Source: JAGXFP01 sp039714535 (lineage in GTDB: Bacteria; Desulfobacterota; Desulfobulbia; Desulfobulbales; JAGXFP01). From it: 64,000 bases of DNA. How positions within the stretch are numbered: position 1 is the first letter of the stretch; each line of letters opens with the position of its first letter. Both the position numbers and the translations under genes were made by a program. Under the pieces are notes generated by a model. It was not told the origin of the DNA and made no database searches. It was given only the letters and a program-made list of their open reading frames with translations. Positions 26,286 to 34,857 of this stretch are shown in pieces. The stretch is from contig JBDLJC010000012.1 in assembly GCA_039714535.1 (NCBI GenBank), positions 1 to 64,000 of the forward strand, read 5' to 3'.

Positions 26286-27668
26286 TCAAGACGATTCCGG
26301 GAATATTTTGCCGGGGTTCAGAATATTGAGGGGGTCGAGGGCCTTTTTAATCGCCTGCATGGCGGTCAGCGTAGGGCTATCGATCTCGTGATCAAGGTAA
26401 GCTGACTTGGTGATGCCGATGCCGTGCTCGCCGGTAATGGTGCCGCCCATTTTGATGACTTTTTCAAAAAGGCGTTCCTTGGCAGTTTGGCCGGCGGCCA
26501 GTTCCCGTGGGTTGTTGCGGTCGAGCATCATGTTGACATGAATATTGCCGTCCCCGGCATGGCCGAAGGTCAGGATAATGAGATCCAGTTCGGCAGTCAG
26601 CTGCTCGGTGAAATCGACCAGTTCCGGGATCCGGCTTCTTGGCACGACCACATCCTCGCCGATCTTGTGGGGTTTAAGCTTGAAGGTTGATGGTGAAATG
26701 GCGCGGCGGGCAGCCCACAGTTGCGTGGCGGCGGCCTGGTCTTGGGCCTGGTGGATTGCAAGGAGGCCGGGCTTGTCAGCCAGCAATTCAGTTAATTCCC
26801 CGGCCTGGATTTCGACAATCTGCGGGTCGCCGTCCAGTTCGATTAACAGCAAGGCCTCGGTTTTCTCCGGAAGTTGGAATGGGAGAGCATCGGCGACGAC
26901 CTTGAGGACCGTACGGTCCATGTATTCCAGGGTGCATGGGGTCAGGTGGGAGAGGATCTTGCTGACCATGGTTGTGGCCTGGCGGAGACTGTCGAATAAC
27001 AGGAGAAAGGTGGTGCTGGCGGTTGGCTTGGCCAGCAGTCGTAAAGTTATCTTGGTGATAATGGCCAGGGTCCCTTCAGAGCCGACCAGCAATCTGGTCA
27101 GGTCGTAGCCTGCCACGCCCTTGGCGGTTCTGACCCCGGTATTGATGATTTGGCCATCGGCCAGGACTGCTTCCAGGCCGAGAACATAATCGCGGGTTAC
27201 CCCGTATTTAATGGCCCGTGGACCGCCGGCGCATTCGCCGACATTACCGCCGATGGTACAGAACTTGTGACTGGCGGGGTCAGGCGGATAGAAGAGACCA
27301 ACCCGGCTTACCTCATTTTGGAAGTGGCCGGTGATCACCCCCGGTTCAACCACGCCGATCTGATTGTCCTGATCAATCTCGATAATCCGATCAAGGCGGC
27401 TCATGGCCATAACCAACCCCCCTGCGATCGGCAGGGAACCGCCGGTCATGCCGGTCCCGGCCCCGCGCGGCACCACTGGGAATCTCGCGGTGCTGGCCAA
27501 TTTCATGATAGCGCTGACTTCCGCCGTTGATCCGGGAAAAGCCACGGCCGCCGGCAGGTACTCAAGGCCCGAGCCGTCATAGGAGTAGCAGAGCAGGTCT
27601 TCTTGGCTGGTGGTCAGGTGGTCCGGACCGACGATCTTGGCCAGTTTTTTTAGGGTTTCTTTGTCCAT
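26286..27668 (-). CDS. glcD: FAD-linked oxidase, GlcD/D-lactate dehydrogenase family
   Basis: The 460-residue protein has the PCMH FAD-binding motif VVPRGAGTGMTGG (residues 57-70 region), IGGNVGECAGGPRAIKYG, and the C-terminal oxidase domain ending GGTITGEHGIGITK and LNPGKIFP. The family oxidises 2-hydroxyacids (glycolate, D-lactate) and normally works with an Fe-S partner (GlcF) passing electrons to quinone. No glcF or glcE lies next to it, so the partner must be elsewhere. The start ATG 27668 lacks a strong ribosome site. Substrate is not determinable from sequence. Confidence 0.88.
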   Translation of the reverse strand: MDKETLKKLAKIVGPDHLTTSQEDLLCYSYDGSGLEYLPAAVAFPGSTAEVSAIMKLASTARFPVVPRGAGTGMTGGSLPIAGGLVMAMSRLDRIIEIDQDNQIGVVEPGVITGHFQNEVSRVGLFYPPDPASHKFCTIGGNVGECAGGPRAIKYGVTRDYVLGLEAVLADGQIINTGVRTAKGVAGYDLTRLLVGSEGTLAIITKITLRLLAKPTASTTFLLLFDSLRQATTMVSKILSHLTPCTLEYMDRTVLKVVADALPFQLPEKTEALLLIELDGDPQIVEIQAGELTELLADKPGLLAIHQAQDQAAATQLWAARRAISPSTFKLKPHKIGEDVVVPRSRIPELVDFTEQLTAELDLIILTFGHAGDGNIHVNMMLDRNNPRELAAGQTAKERLFEKVIKMGGTITGEHGIGITKSAYLDHEIDSPTLTAMQAIKKALDPLNILNPGKIFPESS

Positions 27669-27872
27669 GGGCTGATCTTAACCGCAGAAAAACGTGGTGC
27701 AAATATATTTTACAGACAATCTTGCCGCAGGGGCATAACTCCTTATAATTTGACGTTATAAAAAATGGTCGCTAAGTTGGAGTGGCGTCATCGTTAAAGA
27801 AGCTTGATGGCGGGGTAATTTAATAAGTGTAAGGGAAGAATTTTCAGAGCTAACGGGCTTGCCCGGCAAAGA

Positions 27873-27887
27873 GAACAGGCACTGTTC
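27873..27887. promoter_or_regulatory. Perfect inverted repeat GAACAG-N3-CTGTTC upstream of ddl
   Basis: Six-base arms separated by three bases lie 55 nt before the ddl start. The symmetry fits a dimeric-repressor operator; it resembles GAAC/GTTC-type SOS boxes but the spacing differs. No regulator is identified, so function is a guess. Confidence 0.25.
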
Positions 27888-27941
27888 CTTTATGGTCCAG
27901 ACGTTGCCGAGCAAGGCAGATATACAGATGAGGGTGGTTGG

Positions 27942-28883
27942 ATGTCCAAAAAACTATGTGTGGCGTTATTGGCCGGGGGCCGATCCGGAGAAAGAGAAGT
28001 TTCCCTGAAGGGTGGGGCGGAGGTCTACAAGGCCCTTGACCAGAGCAAATATGAGATCAGGCGTTATGACCCGGCTACGGACCTTGAGCAACTGGCGGCG
28101 GATTCAGCCGCAATAGATGTGGCCTTCATCCTCCTCCACGGTCCTTTCGGCGAAGACGGAACCATGCAGGGTTTTCTGGATATGCTCGGTATCCCTTATC
28201 AGAGCTCCGGGGTGCTGGGCAGCGCCATGGCGATGGATAAGAATATTGCCAAGATCATGTATCGGCAGGCCGGACTGCAGGTGCCGGACTGGCGAATGGC
28301 AGTGAGGGCCGATGTCGATGCCCCCGAAAAACTTGTCGAGCAACTGGGCCTGCCGCTGGTAATCAAGCCCCTCCATCAGGGCTCCAGTCTGGGGATGAGT
28401 ATTGCTCGGAATGAAGCGGAACTGACTGTTGGGCTCCGCACGGCCTTTGAGTTTGATAATCAGGTGATGGTCGAGGAATTCATCAAGGGCCGGGAGATAA
28501 CCGTTGGCGTCTTGGGTAACGAAGAACTGACCCCTTTGCCACTGGTCGAGATAATTCCCGGTGAAGAGTTTCAGTTCTTTGACTATGAGGCGAAGTATCA
28601 GCCCGGCGCTTCGACGGAGGTCTGCCCTGCCGATTTTGATCAGGAGACCACCGCCAAAGCCCAAGAATATGGGCTGGCCGCTCACCGGGTCCTCAATTTG
28701 GAGGTGTACAGCCGCACCGATATGATCGTCAACGATAAGGGTCTTTTTGTTCTGGAGACCAATACCATCCCCGGTATGACTCCGACCAGCCTGTTGCCCC
28801 AGGCAGCCAAGGCTTATGGACTGCCGTTTTCTAAGTTTATTGAGCGGCTCCTTGAATTGGCCTTGGAGAAAAGGTGTTGCTGA
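27942..28883 (+). CDS. ddl: D-alanine-D-alanine ligase
   Basis: The 313-residue ATP-grasp enzyme shows the Ddl order: GRSGEREVSLKGG near the N terminus, LHGPFGEDGTMQGFLDMLGIPYQSSG (in two overlapping motifs), KPLHQGSSLGMS, VMVEEFIKGREITVGVLG and LETNTIPGMTPTSLLP. It joins two D-Ala residues for peptidoglycan precursor synthesis in the cytoplasm. The length equals Ddl/DdlB. A GAGGGTGG ribosome site precedes ATG 27942. It stands alone, outside the mur/fts cluster. Confidence 0.93.
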   Translation: MSKKLCVALLAGGRSGEREVSLKGGAEVYKALDQSKYEIRRYDPATDLEQLAADSAAIDVAFILLHGPFGEDGTMQGFLDMLGIPYQSSGVLGSAMAMDKNIAKIMYRQAGLQVPDWRMAVRADVDAPEKLVEQLGLPLVIKPLHQGSSLGMSIARNEAELTVGLRTAFEFDNQVMVEEFIKGREITVGVLGNEELTPLPLVEIIPGEEFQFFDYEAKYQPGASTEVCPADFDQETTAKAQEYGLAAHRVLNLEVYSRTDMIVNDKGLFVLETNTIPGMTPTSLLPQAAKAYGLPFSKFIERLLELALEKRCC

Positions 28884-29060
28884 GATTACGCCCTTTGTTT
28901 TGAAGATGTTCTGTAAACATCTTAACTTTTCGCCATTTTATTATGTATGGGGGTTATCTTAACTTTAGATTTTGTTTAAATGATTTTTATAGTTCTATAA
29001 ATTATTCAATTTTTATTTGCACAACTAGAATTATATAATATATATCTATCAAATATATTA

Positions 29061-29146
29061 CTTACTCCGATAATAGGCAAACCGGAAACAATTCCGGGGC
29101 GCAAAGCTATGGGCTCCATGTGGGTCGCCAAGCTACCGAAGAGAAG
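29061..29146 (+). ncRNA. GEMM-I riboswitch aptamer (cyclic di-GMP type)
   Basis: The conserved blocks occur in order: GGCAAACC (29075-29082), a CCGGAA/TTCCGG stem, GGGGCGCAAAGC (29096-29107), an imperfect helix, and GGTCGCCAAGCTACCGA (29123-29139). These equal the GEMM-I consensus (GGGCAAACC, GGACGCAAAGCC, GGUAGCnGGGUUACCGA). Outer P1 can form from CTTACTCCG (29061-29069) and CGAAGAGAAG (29137-29146). The G just before CAAA corresponds to the guanine that marks cyclic di-GMP rather than cGAMP specificity. The P2 loop here is ACAA rather than a clear GNRA. Confidence 0.88.
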
Positions 29147-29168
29147 TTCGAGAAACTTACTATCTTTT

Positions 29169-29205
29169 GGCGCGTCTCTTTTATATCAGAGAAGTGCCTT
29201 TTTTT
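29169..29205 (+). terminator. Riboswitch expression-platform terminator
   Basis: GGCGCGTCTCT (29169-29179) pairs with AGAGAAGTGCC (29088 offset by 100, i.e. 29188-29198) with one mismatch and one G-T pair, followed by seven T (29199-29205). The TCTCTT arm is complementary to AAGAGA (29139-29144) in the 3' strand of the aptamer P1, which provides an antiterminator. Ligand binding would hold P1 and free the terminator, so an OFF switch is predicted. Confidence 0.82.
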
Positions 29206-29388
29206 ATTTGCTTACAGTAAAAACAAGGTAGCACAACAGAACAATAAACCGGGACAGATTTATTGTTCGTGACAAAAATGGTTGACACTCTTTTTCTTCA
29301 ACTGTGGTCTCTTGGAGAAACCAGAGCTATTGAGCATGCTGGCAAAAACAAGTAATTAATTAGTGAAATCAACTACAAGGAGTTTTAA

Positions 29389-30048
29389 ATGAGTTTTTCC
29401 TTAAAACAGCTGATAAGTAAGGGTTTTATTGCTGCGGTTATACTCTTTTCGTTTTCCGCCTGCGGCGGCAAGGCCAGACCGTTTGTTCCTATCAATGATG
29501 GAATCATTTTTAAACCGGCACGGTTGGCAGTAATTTGTGGTGAAACCGATGATATTGGGAAAAATTTTGTTGCAGCATTAACGGAAGAGATGCGGGCGCG
29601 AACAACTTTCACGGTGCTGTCGCAAAAGGATATAGCTAAAAAGATCAAGAAATATCCATTTAACATTAAAATGGTTGAAAAAGCCAAGGATCCCAAAAAA
29701 CCTATTTGGATTGACCCTGCTGAAATCAAGAAAATAAAAGCGCTACAGAAGAAATTAGAGGTCGATTATGTCTTTGTTGTTTGGGGTAATAATTTAGGGC
29801 ATTATTTCAGCCGCCAGGGGAGCAGCACTACCGATTATTACTATATGTCCGTGTATGGGAATATGTTTGAATATCCTAAAGGCAACGTCGTGACCTTCAC
29901 TGATTTTTCCTACAATAAAAAAGTTAGGATATGGGAAGCTATCTCATTTAAGAAAGAAGGTTATCATATCGAGGCCCTCATCAAAAGAGCGACAAAATAT
30001 CTTGTTGATCAATTTATTAAGGTCACCAATTCAGGGAAACAAGCTTAG
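29389..30048 (+). CDS. Riboswitch-controlled lipoprotein of unknown function, paralogue A
   Basis: The 219-residue protein has a signal peptide ending FSFSACGG, a plausible lipobox with lipidated Cys25. The mature part contains a VLSQKDIAKKIKKYPFNI segment and IKALQKKLEVDYVFVVWG, both shared with the next gene. The segment after the anchor (LAVICGETDDIGKNFVAALTEEM) resembles the opening of periplasmic domains that mimic a TolB-N or GNA1162-like alpha/beta fold, but I do not recognise a named family. A GGAG site precedes ATG 29389. It is the first gene behind the GEMM-I riboswitch. Cyclic di-GMP control points to a surface, attachment or motility role. Confidence 0.7.
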   Translation: MSFSLKQLISKGFIAAVILFSFSACGGKARPFVPINDGIIFKPARLAVICGETDDIGKNFVAALTEEMRARTTFTVLSQKDIAKKIKKYPFNIKMVEKAKDPKKPIWIDPAEIKKIKALQKKLEVDYVFVVWGNNLGHYFSRQGSSTTDYYYMSVYGNMFEYPKGNVVTFTDFSYNKKVRIWEAISFKKEGYHIEALIKRATKYLVDQFIKVTNSGKQA

Positions 30049-30056
30049 GGGGGAGT

Positions 30057-30662
30057 ATGTATAAAAAATTTATTTTATTGGCCATGCTGCTTTTTTTTCT
30101 TGGAGGATGCGTCGGAGCAGCCTTTAAGCCTCTTGCCGCTGATTTCCACGCGAAAAAAAGTGCTTCTATTGCCGTTATTTCCGGTCTGGAAAAAGGTGGC
30201 AACGCCGTGCTTGCGCATTACGTGACCGAAGCGCTCAAGGAGAAAAGCAATTACCGGGTACTGTCTCAGGCTGCTATTGCCAAAGCGGTTAAGGGCTATC
30301 CGTATAACATTCAAGGCCCATATAGCAGTGCATACTTTAATATTGAAAAAGATTACACCAAGACCGACGTTGAAAAGATTCGGCGGCTCCAGAAAAAACT
30401 TGGAGTCGATTATCTTTTTATCATGTGGGCCCCAATTTCAGTTACCCATAATAACGTCAACAACGTTGTCCACGTTATTACTCAGATGTTTGAGTTTCCC
30501 GGAGCCCACGAAGTCGGGCGAGGACTGTTTTATACTGCCGCACGCACGGTAACCTGGTCTTTTTCAGGAAGAGTCAAGGATTCGGAGATCGATCAAGGGA
30601 TGCAAAAAGCTTCTCTTAAGGTGGCCTCGGAGCTGGCGGCAAAAACCGGAATGGGGAAGTAA
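30057..30662 (+). CDS. Riboswitch-controlled lipoprotein of unknown function, paralogue B
   Basis: The 201-residue protein has an excellent lipobox (FFLGGC, Cys18) after a short signal peptide. It is paralogous to the preceding protein: YRVLSQAAIAKAVKGYPYNI and IRRLQKKLGVDYLFIMWA align with the corresponding parts of paralogue A, and both share MFE(Y/F)P further on. It starts 9 nt after the upstream stop with GGGGGAG as ribosome site, so the pair is one transcript. Residue 2 after the Cys is Gly, so outer-membrane sorting is plausible. No catalytic motif is visible; the duplication suggests a hetero-oligomer or redundancy. Confidence 0.7.
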   Translation: MYKKFILLAMLLFFLGGCVGAAFKPLAADFHAKKSASIAVISGLEKGGNAVLAHYVTEALKEKSNYRVLSQAAIAKAVKGYPYNIQGPYSSAYFNIEKDYTKTDVEKIRRLQKKLGVDYLFIMWAPISVTHNNVNNVVHVITQMFEFPGAHEVGRGLFYTAARTVTWSFSGRVKDSEIDQGMQKASLKVASELAAKTGMGK

Positions 30663-31164
30663 TGTCAAGTAAGTAACTGATTTAGGTAAATAGGAAAGGG
30701 GGTCAGGAAGAGATCAAGTGTTTGTATGGGGGGGTGTCGGATTCGACTCTCGTGCTCAATAGTTTACCTTATGTGACAAAAAAAAGACGGTTGGAAGAGG
30801 ATATTACATAGGCGATCGTCAATAGGGCTTGGTTGCTCTTCTACAAATATTGGCATTAAAGCCTCGCTGAGCCAGCGGGGCTTCTTAATTTAAGATTTCT
30901 TGCCATCATAAGTAAAATACTACATTCAAAACTTAAGATTTCTACTGAACATCATAAGAAATCAGCCATTCGCAAAACTTATGCTTCCTACTGTTTATCT
31001 TAAACAAATCAACTTCCAGCGTGAAATTGGGGCTGTAATCCCTATTATAAATTTCTGCCGCATACCGGAACGCCCAAGAAATTACGCTTTTCTATTTTGT
31101 TCAATATTTATCCAATGACAAGAAAACATAATAAGGCGCAATGCTCTTATGAAGAAGGTGGCTG
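30663..31164. other. 502-bp gene-free stretch
   Basis: Between the lipoprotein pair and serS I find no open frame with coding character on either strand. It holds one terminator-like hairpin (30859-30883) and otherwise AT-rich sequence with repeated CTTAAGATTT / TTATGCTTCC-like short words. No known RNA was recognised. Confidence 0.6.
30859..30890 (+). terminator. Possible intrinsic terminator
   Basis: AAGCCTCGCT pairs with AGCGGGGCTT across GAGCC, ten base pairs including one G-T, followed by a weak T-rich tail (CTTAATTTAA). It lies about 200 nt after the second lipoprotein gene and may end that transcript. Confidence 0.45.
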
Positions 31165-32448
31165 TTATTCGGCTGGGGTAAATCGATCCTCAAAGTAGGG
31201 TTTCAGTACCTCCGGAATCTTGACCGTGCCGTCTTCCTGTTGGTAGTTTTCAAAGATGGCGGCCAGGGTCCGGCCCACGGCAAGACCGCTGCCGTTAATG
31301 GTGTGGACCAGTTTGCTTTTTTTGCTGTCTTTTGGCCGGTAGCGGATCCCACCGCGGCGGGCCTGGAAATCCAGGAAATTGCTGCAGGAGGAGATCTCCC
31401 GATACTTGTCTTGGGCTGGCAGCCATACTTCGATATCATAGGTCTTGGCTGCCGAGAAACCGAGATCGCCGCTACAGAGCAGGACTACCCGGTAAGGGAG
31501 TTCAAGGAGTTGCAAAACCTTTTCGGCGTCGGCCAGCAGGTTTTCCAACTCCTGGTCGGATGTTTCCGGGCTGGTGAATTTGACCAGCTCGACTTTATCG
31601 AATTGATGTTGCCGGATCAGGCCTCTGGTGTCTTTGCCGTATGACCCGGCCTCGGAGCGGAAGCACGGGGTGTAGGCGCAGTATTTGATCGGCAGTTCTT
31701 TCTCGGCCAGGGTTTCGTCGCGGTGGATATTGGTCACCGGGACCTCGGCGGTTGGGATCAGCCACAGATCCCGGTCGGAGACTTCGGTTTTGAACAGGTC
31801 ATCGGCGAATTTGGGCAGCTGGCCGGTGGCGGTCATGGTTTCGGTGTTGACCAGAAACGGGGGGAGGACTTCTTCGTAGCCATGTCTCTGGGTGTGGAGG
31901 TCGAGCATAAAGTTGATCAGGGCCCTTTCCATTCGGGAGGCAAAACCCTTGAGAATTGCGAAGCGGGCGCCGGCAAGTTTTGCCGCCCTCTCAAAGTCAA
32001 TGGTGCCCTGTTCTTCGCCCAGTTCAAAATGGGCTTTGGGGGTGAAGGAAAATTCCGGCAGGTTGCCCCATTTTCTTAACTCCTGATTGTCGCTGTCATC
32101 ATTGCCTTGGGGAATTGTGTCATGGCAGAGATTGGGAATCTCCATAACTATTTTCTGGAGAGATTCCTCGATGCCCAGCAGCTGGCCGTCCAGTTCCTTG
32201 ATCCGGTCCCCAACCTGCCGCATTTCAGCGACCAGGGCTTCGGCATCTTCGCCGGCTTTTTTGAGTTTGGCGATCTCGGGCGAAACGGTTTTGCGTTTAT
32301 TGCGCAGCCCCTCTACTTCTGACAGCAGGTCCCTTCTCTGTTGGTCAATCTCGATAAATTTATTAATATTTGCGGTGTCCAGGCCGCGGAAGCGGGTTTT
32401 GTTGACGACCAGATCCAGGTTCTCACGGATAAAACGGAGTTCAAGCAT
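31165..32448 (-). CDS. serS: Seryl-tRNA synthetase
   Basis: ATG 32448 is chosen because a GGAG site stands eight bases upstream and the protein then begins MLELRFIRENLD, the standard SerS N terminus (427 residues). The N-terminal coiled-coil arm (about 25-110) is followed by the class II core: motif 2 FRSEAGSYGKDTRGLIRQHQFDK and motif 3 GSGLAVGRTLAAIFE (given here in parts: SGLAVGRTLAAI). It charges tRNA-Ser and tRNA-Sec with serine. Convergence or divergence with neighbours: divergent from the cytochrome gene. Confidence 0.95.
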   Translation of the reverse strand: MLELRFIRENLDLVVNKTRFRGLDTANINKFIEIDQQRRDLLSEVEGLRNKRKTVSPEIAKLKKAGEDAEALVAEMRQVGDRIKELDGQLLGIEESLQKIVMEIPNLCHDTIPQGNDDSDNQELRKWGNLPEFSFTPKAHFELGEEQGTIDFERAAKLAGARFAILKGFASRMERALINFMLDLHTQRHGYEEVLPPFLVNTETMTATGQLPKFADDLFKTEVSDRDLWLIPTAEVPVTNIHRDETLAEKELPIKYCAYTPCFRSEAGSYGKDTRGLIRQHQFDKVELVKFTSPETSDQELENLLADAEKVLQLLELPYRVVLLCSGDLGFSAAKTYDIEVWLPAQDKYREISSCSNFLDFQARRGGIRYRPKDSKKSKLVHTINGSGLAVGRTLAAIFENYQQEDGTVKIPEVLKPYFEDRFTPAE

Positions 32449-32675
32449 TATTAGATCTCCATGGAGATTTCTATTGTTGTGATGATGGCTAATACGAAAA
32501 GGCAATTTTTAGCACGGTAAACATTATAAAGCAAGGTTGGCGGGTGTCCAGGATTACCGTCAAAATACAAACCCGTTTATATGTTTGGCATCTTTCGCTG
32601 CAAACAAATATACTGAACCCTCCGGTCAGATGGAAGGTTTTGCCCTTATCTTGTTGAAAACAATGGAAAAAACAA

Positions 32676-33062
32676 ATGCGATGTAACTTGTTTGTTGGCT
32701 TTCTTATTATAACTTTCATTGGCATCTTCACGACGACAGTTGCTGAAGCTGTTGCCAAGGGATGTATGAACGGAGGGTGCCACCAGGAGCTGATCAAGGT
32801 TAAATATATGCATGGCCCGGTTGCGGCCGAGATGGCCGGGGTAAATGGCTGTGAGATGTGCCATGCTCCGGCCGGGACAAAATGTTCCGTGGGCAGGGCC
32901 GGGGTTTACAAGATAAAGATCAAGGGGCTGTGTGTCACCTGTCATGCCAAGGGGACCGGCACCCAACATTCTGCTAAAGAGGTTGAGGCAAAATGTCTCC
33001 AGTGCCACGACCCCCATGGTTCTGATAGCAGCCGCTACATGTTGCGGGCTGACCGCAGATAG
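32676..33062 (+). CDS. Small periplasmic multihaem c-type cytochrome (paired CXXCH)
   Basis: The 128-residue product has a signal peptide (hydrophobic residues 5-20, AEAVA cleavage region). Four haem-attachment sites are visible: CMNGGCH (a CX4CH site), CEMCH, CVTCH and CLQCH, with nearby extra His residues for axial ligation. The doubled CXXCH spacing with HDPHGS matches the family of small cytochromes in sulfate- and metal-reducing Deltaproteobacteria. CX4CH is uncommon and known mainly from cytochrome c3-type proteins. It stands alone, divergent from serS. Electron partner unknown. The ribosome site is poor, so the exact start is uncertain. Confidence 0.85.
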   Translation: MRCNLFVGFLIITFIGIFTTTVAEAVAKGCMNGGCHQELIKVKYMHGPVAAEMAGVNGCEMCHAPAGTKCSVGRAGVYKIKIKGLCVTCHAKGTGTQHSAKEVEAKCLQCHDPHGSDSSRYMLRADRR

Positions 33063-33071
33063 CCCGTTTTC

Positions 33072-34280
33072 TTAGAAAGCCGGCGCGGTTGGATGAATGG
33101 CCACCTGTTCGCCGTTCTTGAGGTGGTTCCTCCCCGGGGGCATATGAATAACGCAGTTGATTTTTTCGGTCCTGTCAGCAAGTTTCACCCGGAGTTTCCC
33201 TTCGTCGGTAAGATATACCCCGCCTTTCAAATGCAGGAATTTCCCTGATCTGAGATCAATAGCTTCGGTAAGTTCCGCCCGGAGTAATTTATTGAGAGGT
33301 GTTCTGGCGCCGCCTATTTTCAGTAGGGCCGGCTTGATTAATTCGTTGAAGAGCAGCCTGACGGCAGGGGGCGGGCCGGGCATGGCGAATATCAGACTTT
33401 TGCCATGGATGCCCAGCATGGTGGCGCGGCCCGGTTTGACCTCCAGTGCATTGTAAATCGTCTTAATTTTTAACTCGCTGAAAACTTCACCCATTAAATC
33501 AAATTTGCCCGGCCCCATCCCGCCGGTGGTTATGATCAGGGGGACCTGTCCGGCGAGAAACGATTTGAGTTCAGTTGCGATCTCCAGCCTTTGGTCCGGG
33601 GCGGTTAGCAGCGCTGTTGTGGTTCCGCCGCAGGTTCTTATCAAGCCGTCCAACAGTAAACGATTGCTGCTGATCACCTGGCCCGGCTTTGGCGTTTTGC
33701 CTTGGGGGACCAGTTCGCTGCCGGTGCAGATAACTGCGGCGGCCGGTTTTCGGTGGACCTTGATGTCACCGGCGCCGGCGGTGGCCAACAGGGCCAGATG
33801 GTCCGGGGCAAGGGTTGTCCCGGACCGGACGATCACCCTTCCTCTGGCAATGGTGCTGCCTTTTTTGCGGATAAAAGCCCCAGCCGGTGGTGACTGGTTG
33901 ACGATAATCGTGGCGCTGTTGATTTCGACATCTTCCTGGGCCATGACCAGATCGCTGCCGGGGGGGATGGCGCCGCCGGTCATAATCCGTAGAGCCTGGC
34001 CCATGTCGAGGGTGGGGAGCTCTGTGCAGCCCGCCTGGATCTCCCCGGTAACTCTGAGGGTGACGGGGGCCGAAACGCTTGCCCGTTTGAGGTCACTGCT
34101 TTTCGCCGCATAGCCGTCCCGGGTGGAGTGGTCGAATGATGGTACCGGCAGGTTGGCTTTAAGGGGAGCTGCGGTGACTCGGCCCAAGGCGTTATCCAGG
34201 GCAATTGTCTCCGGCGTTGTCGGTTGGGCCAGATCAAGAATCAGGCGCTGAGCTTCTTTGAGGGTAAGGACTTTGCTCAT
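33072..34280 (-). CDS. moeA: Molybdopterin molybdenumtransferase
   Basis: ATG 34280 with GGAG shortly upstream gives 402 residues; the ORF start at 34301 is less likely. Visible features: FDHSTRDGYA near residue 55, the GSD-type and ITTGGMGPGKFD motifs of the MPT-binding domain, and GMLGIHGKSLIFAMPGPP. It inserts molybdate (or tungstate) into adenylylated molybdopterin. The gene starts 1 nt after mobA ends, forming a mobB-mobA-moeA operon. Tungsten versus molybdenum preference cannot be told. Confidence 0.92.
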   Translation of the reverse strand: MSKVLTLKEAQRLILDLAQPTTPETIALDNALGRVTAAPLKANLPVPSFDHSTRDGYAAKSSDLKRASVSAPVTLRVTGEIQAGCTELPTLDMGQALRIMTGGAIPPGSDLVMAQEDVEINSATIIVNQSPPAGAFIRKKGSTIARGRVIVRSGTTLAPDHLALLATAGAGDIKVHRKPAAAVICTGSELVPQGKTPKPGQVISSNRLLLDGLIRTCGGTTTALLTAPDQRLEIATELKSFLAGQVPLIITTGGMGPGKFDLMGEVFSELKIKTIYNALEVKPGRATMLGIHGKSLIFAMPGPPPAVRLLFNELIKPALLKIGGARTPLNKLLRAELTEAIDLRSGKFLHLKGGVYLTDEGKLRVKLADRTEKINCVIHMPPGRNHLKNGEQVAIHPTAPAF

Positions 34281-34281
34281 T

Positions 34282-34857
34282 TTACTCCGGCAGGTCGGCA
34301 ATGGTGTTGATATTGCGAAAAGAGATCAGGTCACCGGTCGCGGCCAACATCTCTGCTTCGCTTACCTCCCTGATTTTAAGTTCAGAGAAGACTTGCTGAA
34401 TCTTTCGGTTGCCTCCGGCCAGGTTTTTCTCGATTACTTCGACAATGCTCCGGCGGTAAACGGCGTGGAGCGGCTCCAAGCCTTGGGCGGTCCGGGGGAC
34501 GACCACGTCATATCCCTCAACCAGGCGGCAGAGGTAGCTGATCAGGGTTTTGTCCAGAAAGGGCATGTCACAACCGGCCACGAATATCAAGGGGCTGGCC
34601 ACTGATTTAAGGGCGGCATGGATCCCGGCCAGCGGGCCGGCGTCAGGGTAGATGTCGCCAATCATCGGCCAGCCTAAAAAAGCATATTCTGCGGGGCTGT
34701 TGGTGATCAGCAGACGGTTTTCGAACAGATCCGCCAGGATTTTGGCCGGGTGTTCGATCATGGGTCTGCCTGCCAGCTTGGTCAGGGCTTTGTTGGAACC
34801 GAAGCGGCTGCTTTTGCCGCCGGCCAGGAGAACTCCGGTGAAATCATCGGTTGACAT
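34282..34857 (-). CDS. mobA: Molybdenum cofactor guanylyltransferase
   Basis: The 191-residue Rossmann-like nucleotidyltransferase carries LLAGGKSSRFGSNKAL (residues 10-25), the GTP-binding motif, and AGCDMPFL, the Mg-binding Asp segment. MobA converts Mo-MPT to the bis-MGD cofactor used by DMSO-reductase-family enzymes (formate dehydrogenase, nitrate/thiosulfate reductases). Its start overlaps mobB by 14 nt, implying coupled translation. Length and motifs are typical. Confidence 0.92.
   Translation of the reverse strand: MSTDDFTGVLLAGGKSSRFGSNKALTKLAGRPMIEHPAKILADLFENRLLITNSPAEYAFLGWPMIGDIYPDAGPLAGIHAALKSVASPLIFVAGCDMPFLDKTLISYLCRLVEGYDVVVPRTAQGLEPLHAVYRRSIVEVIEKNLAGGNRKIQQVFSELKIREVSEAEMLAATGDLISFRNINTIADLPE

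Noticed and set aside
28884..29060. Promoter in front of the riboswitch
   Set aside because: The stretch is very AT-rich with a TATAAT-like word near 29031, but no -35 word is at a correct distance; I could not fix a promoter.
31240..32482. Plus-strand open frames opposite serS
   Set aside because: Shadow frames; serS motifs on the minus strand are unambiguous.
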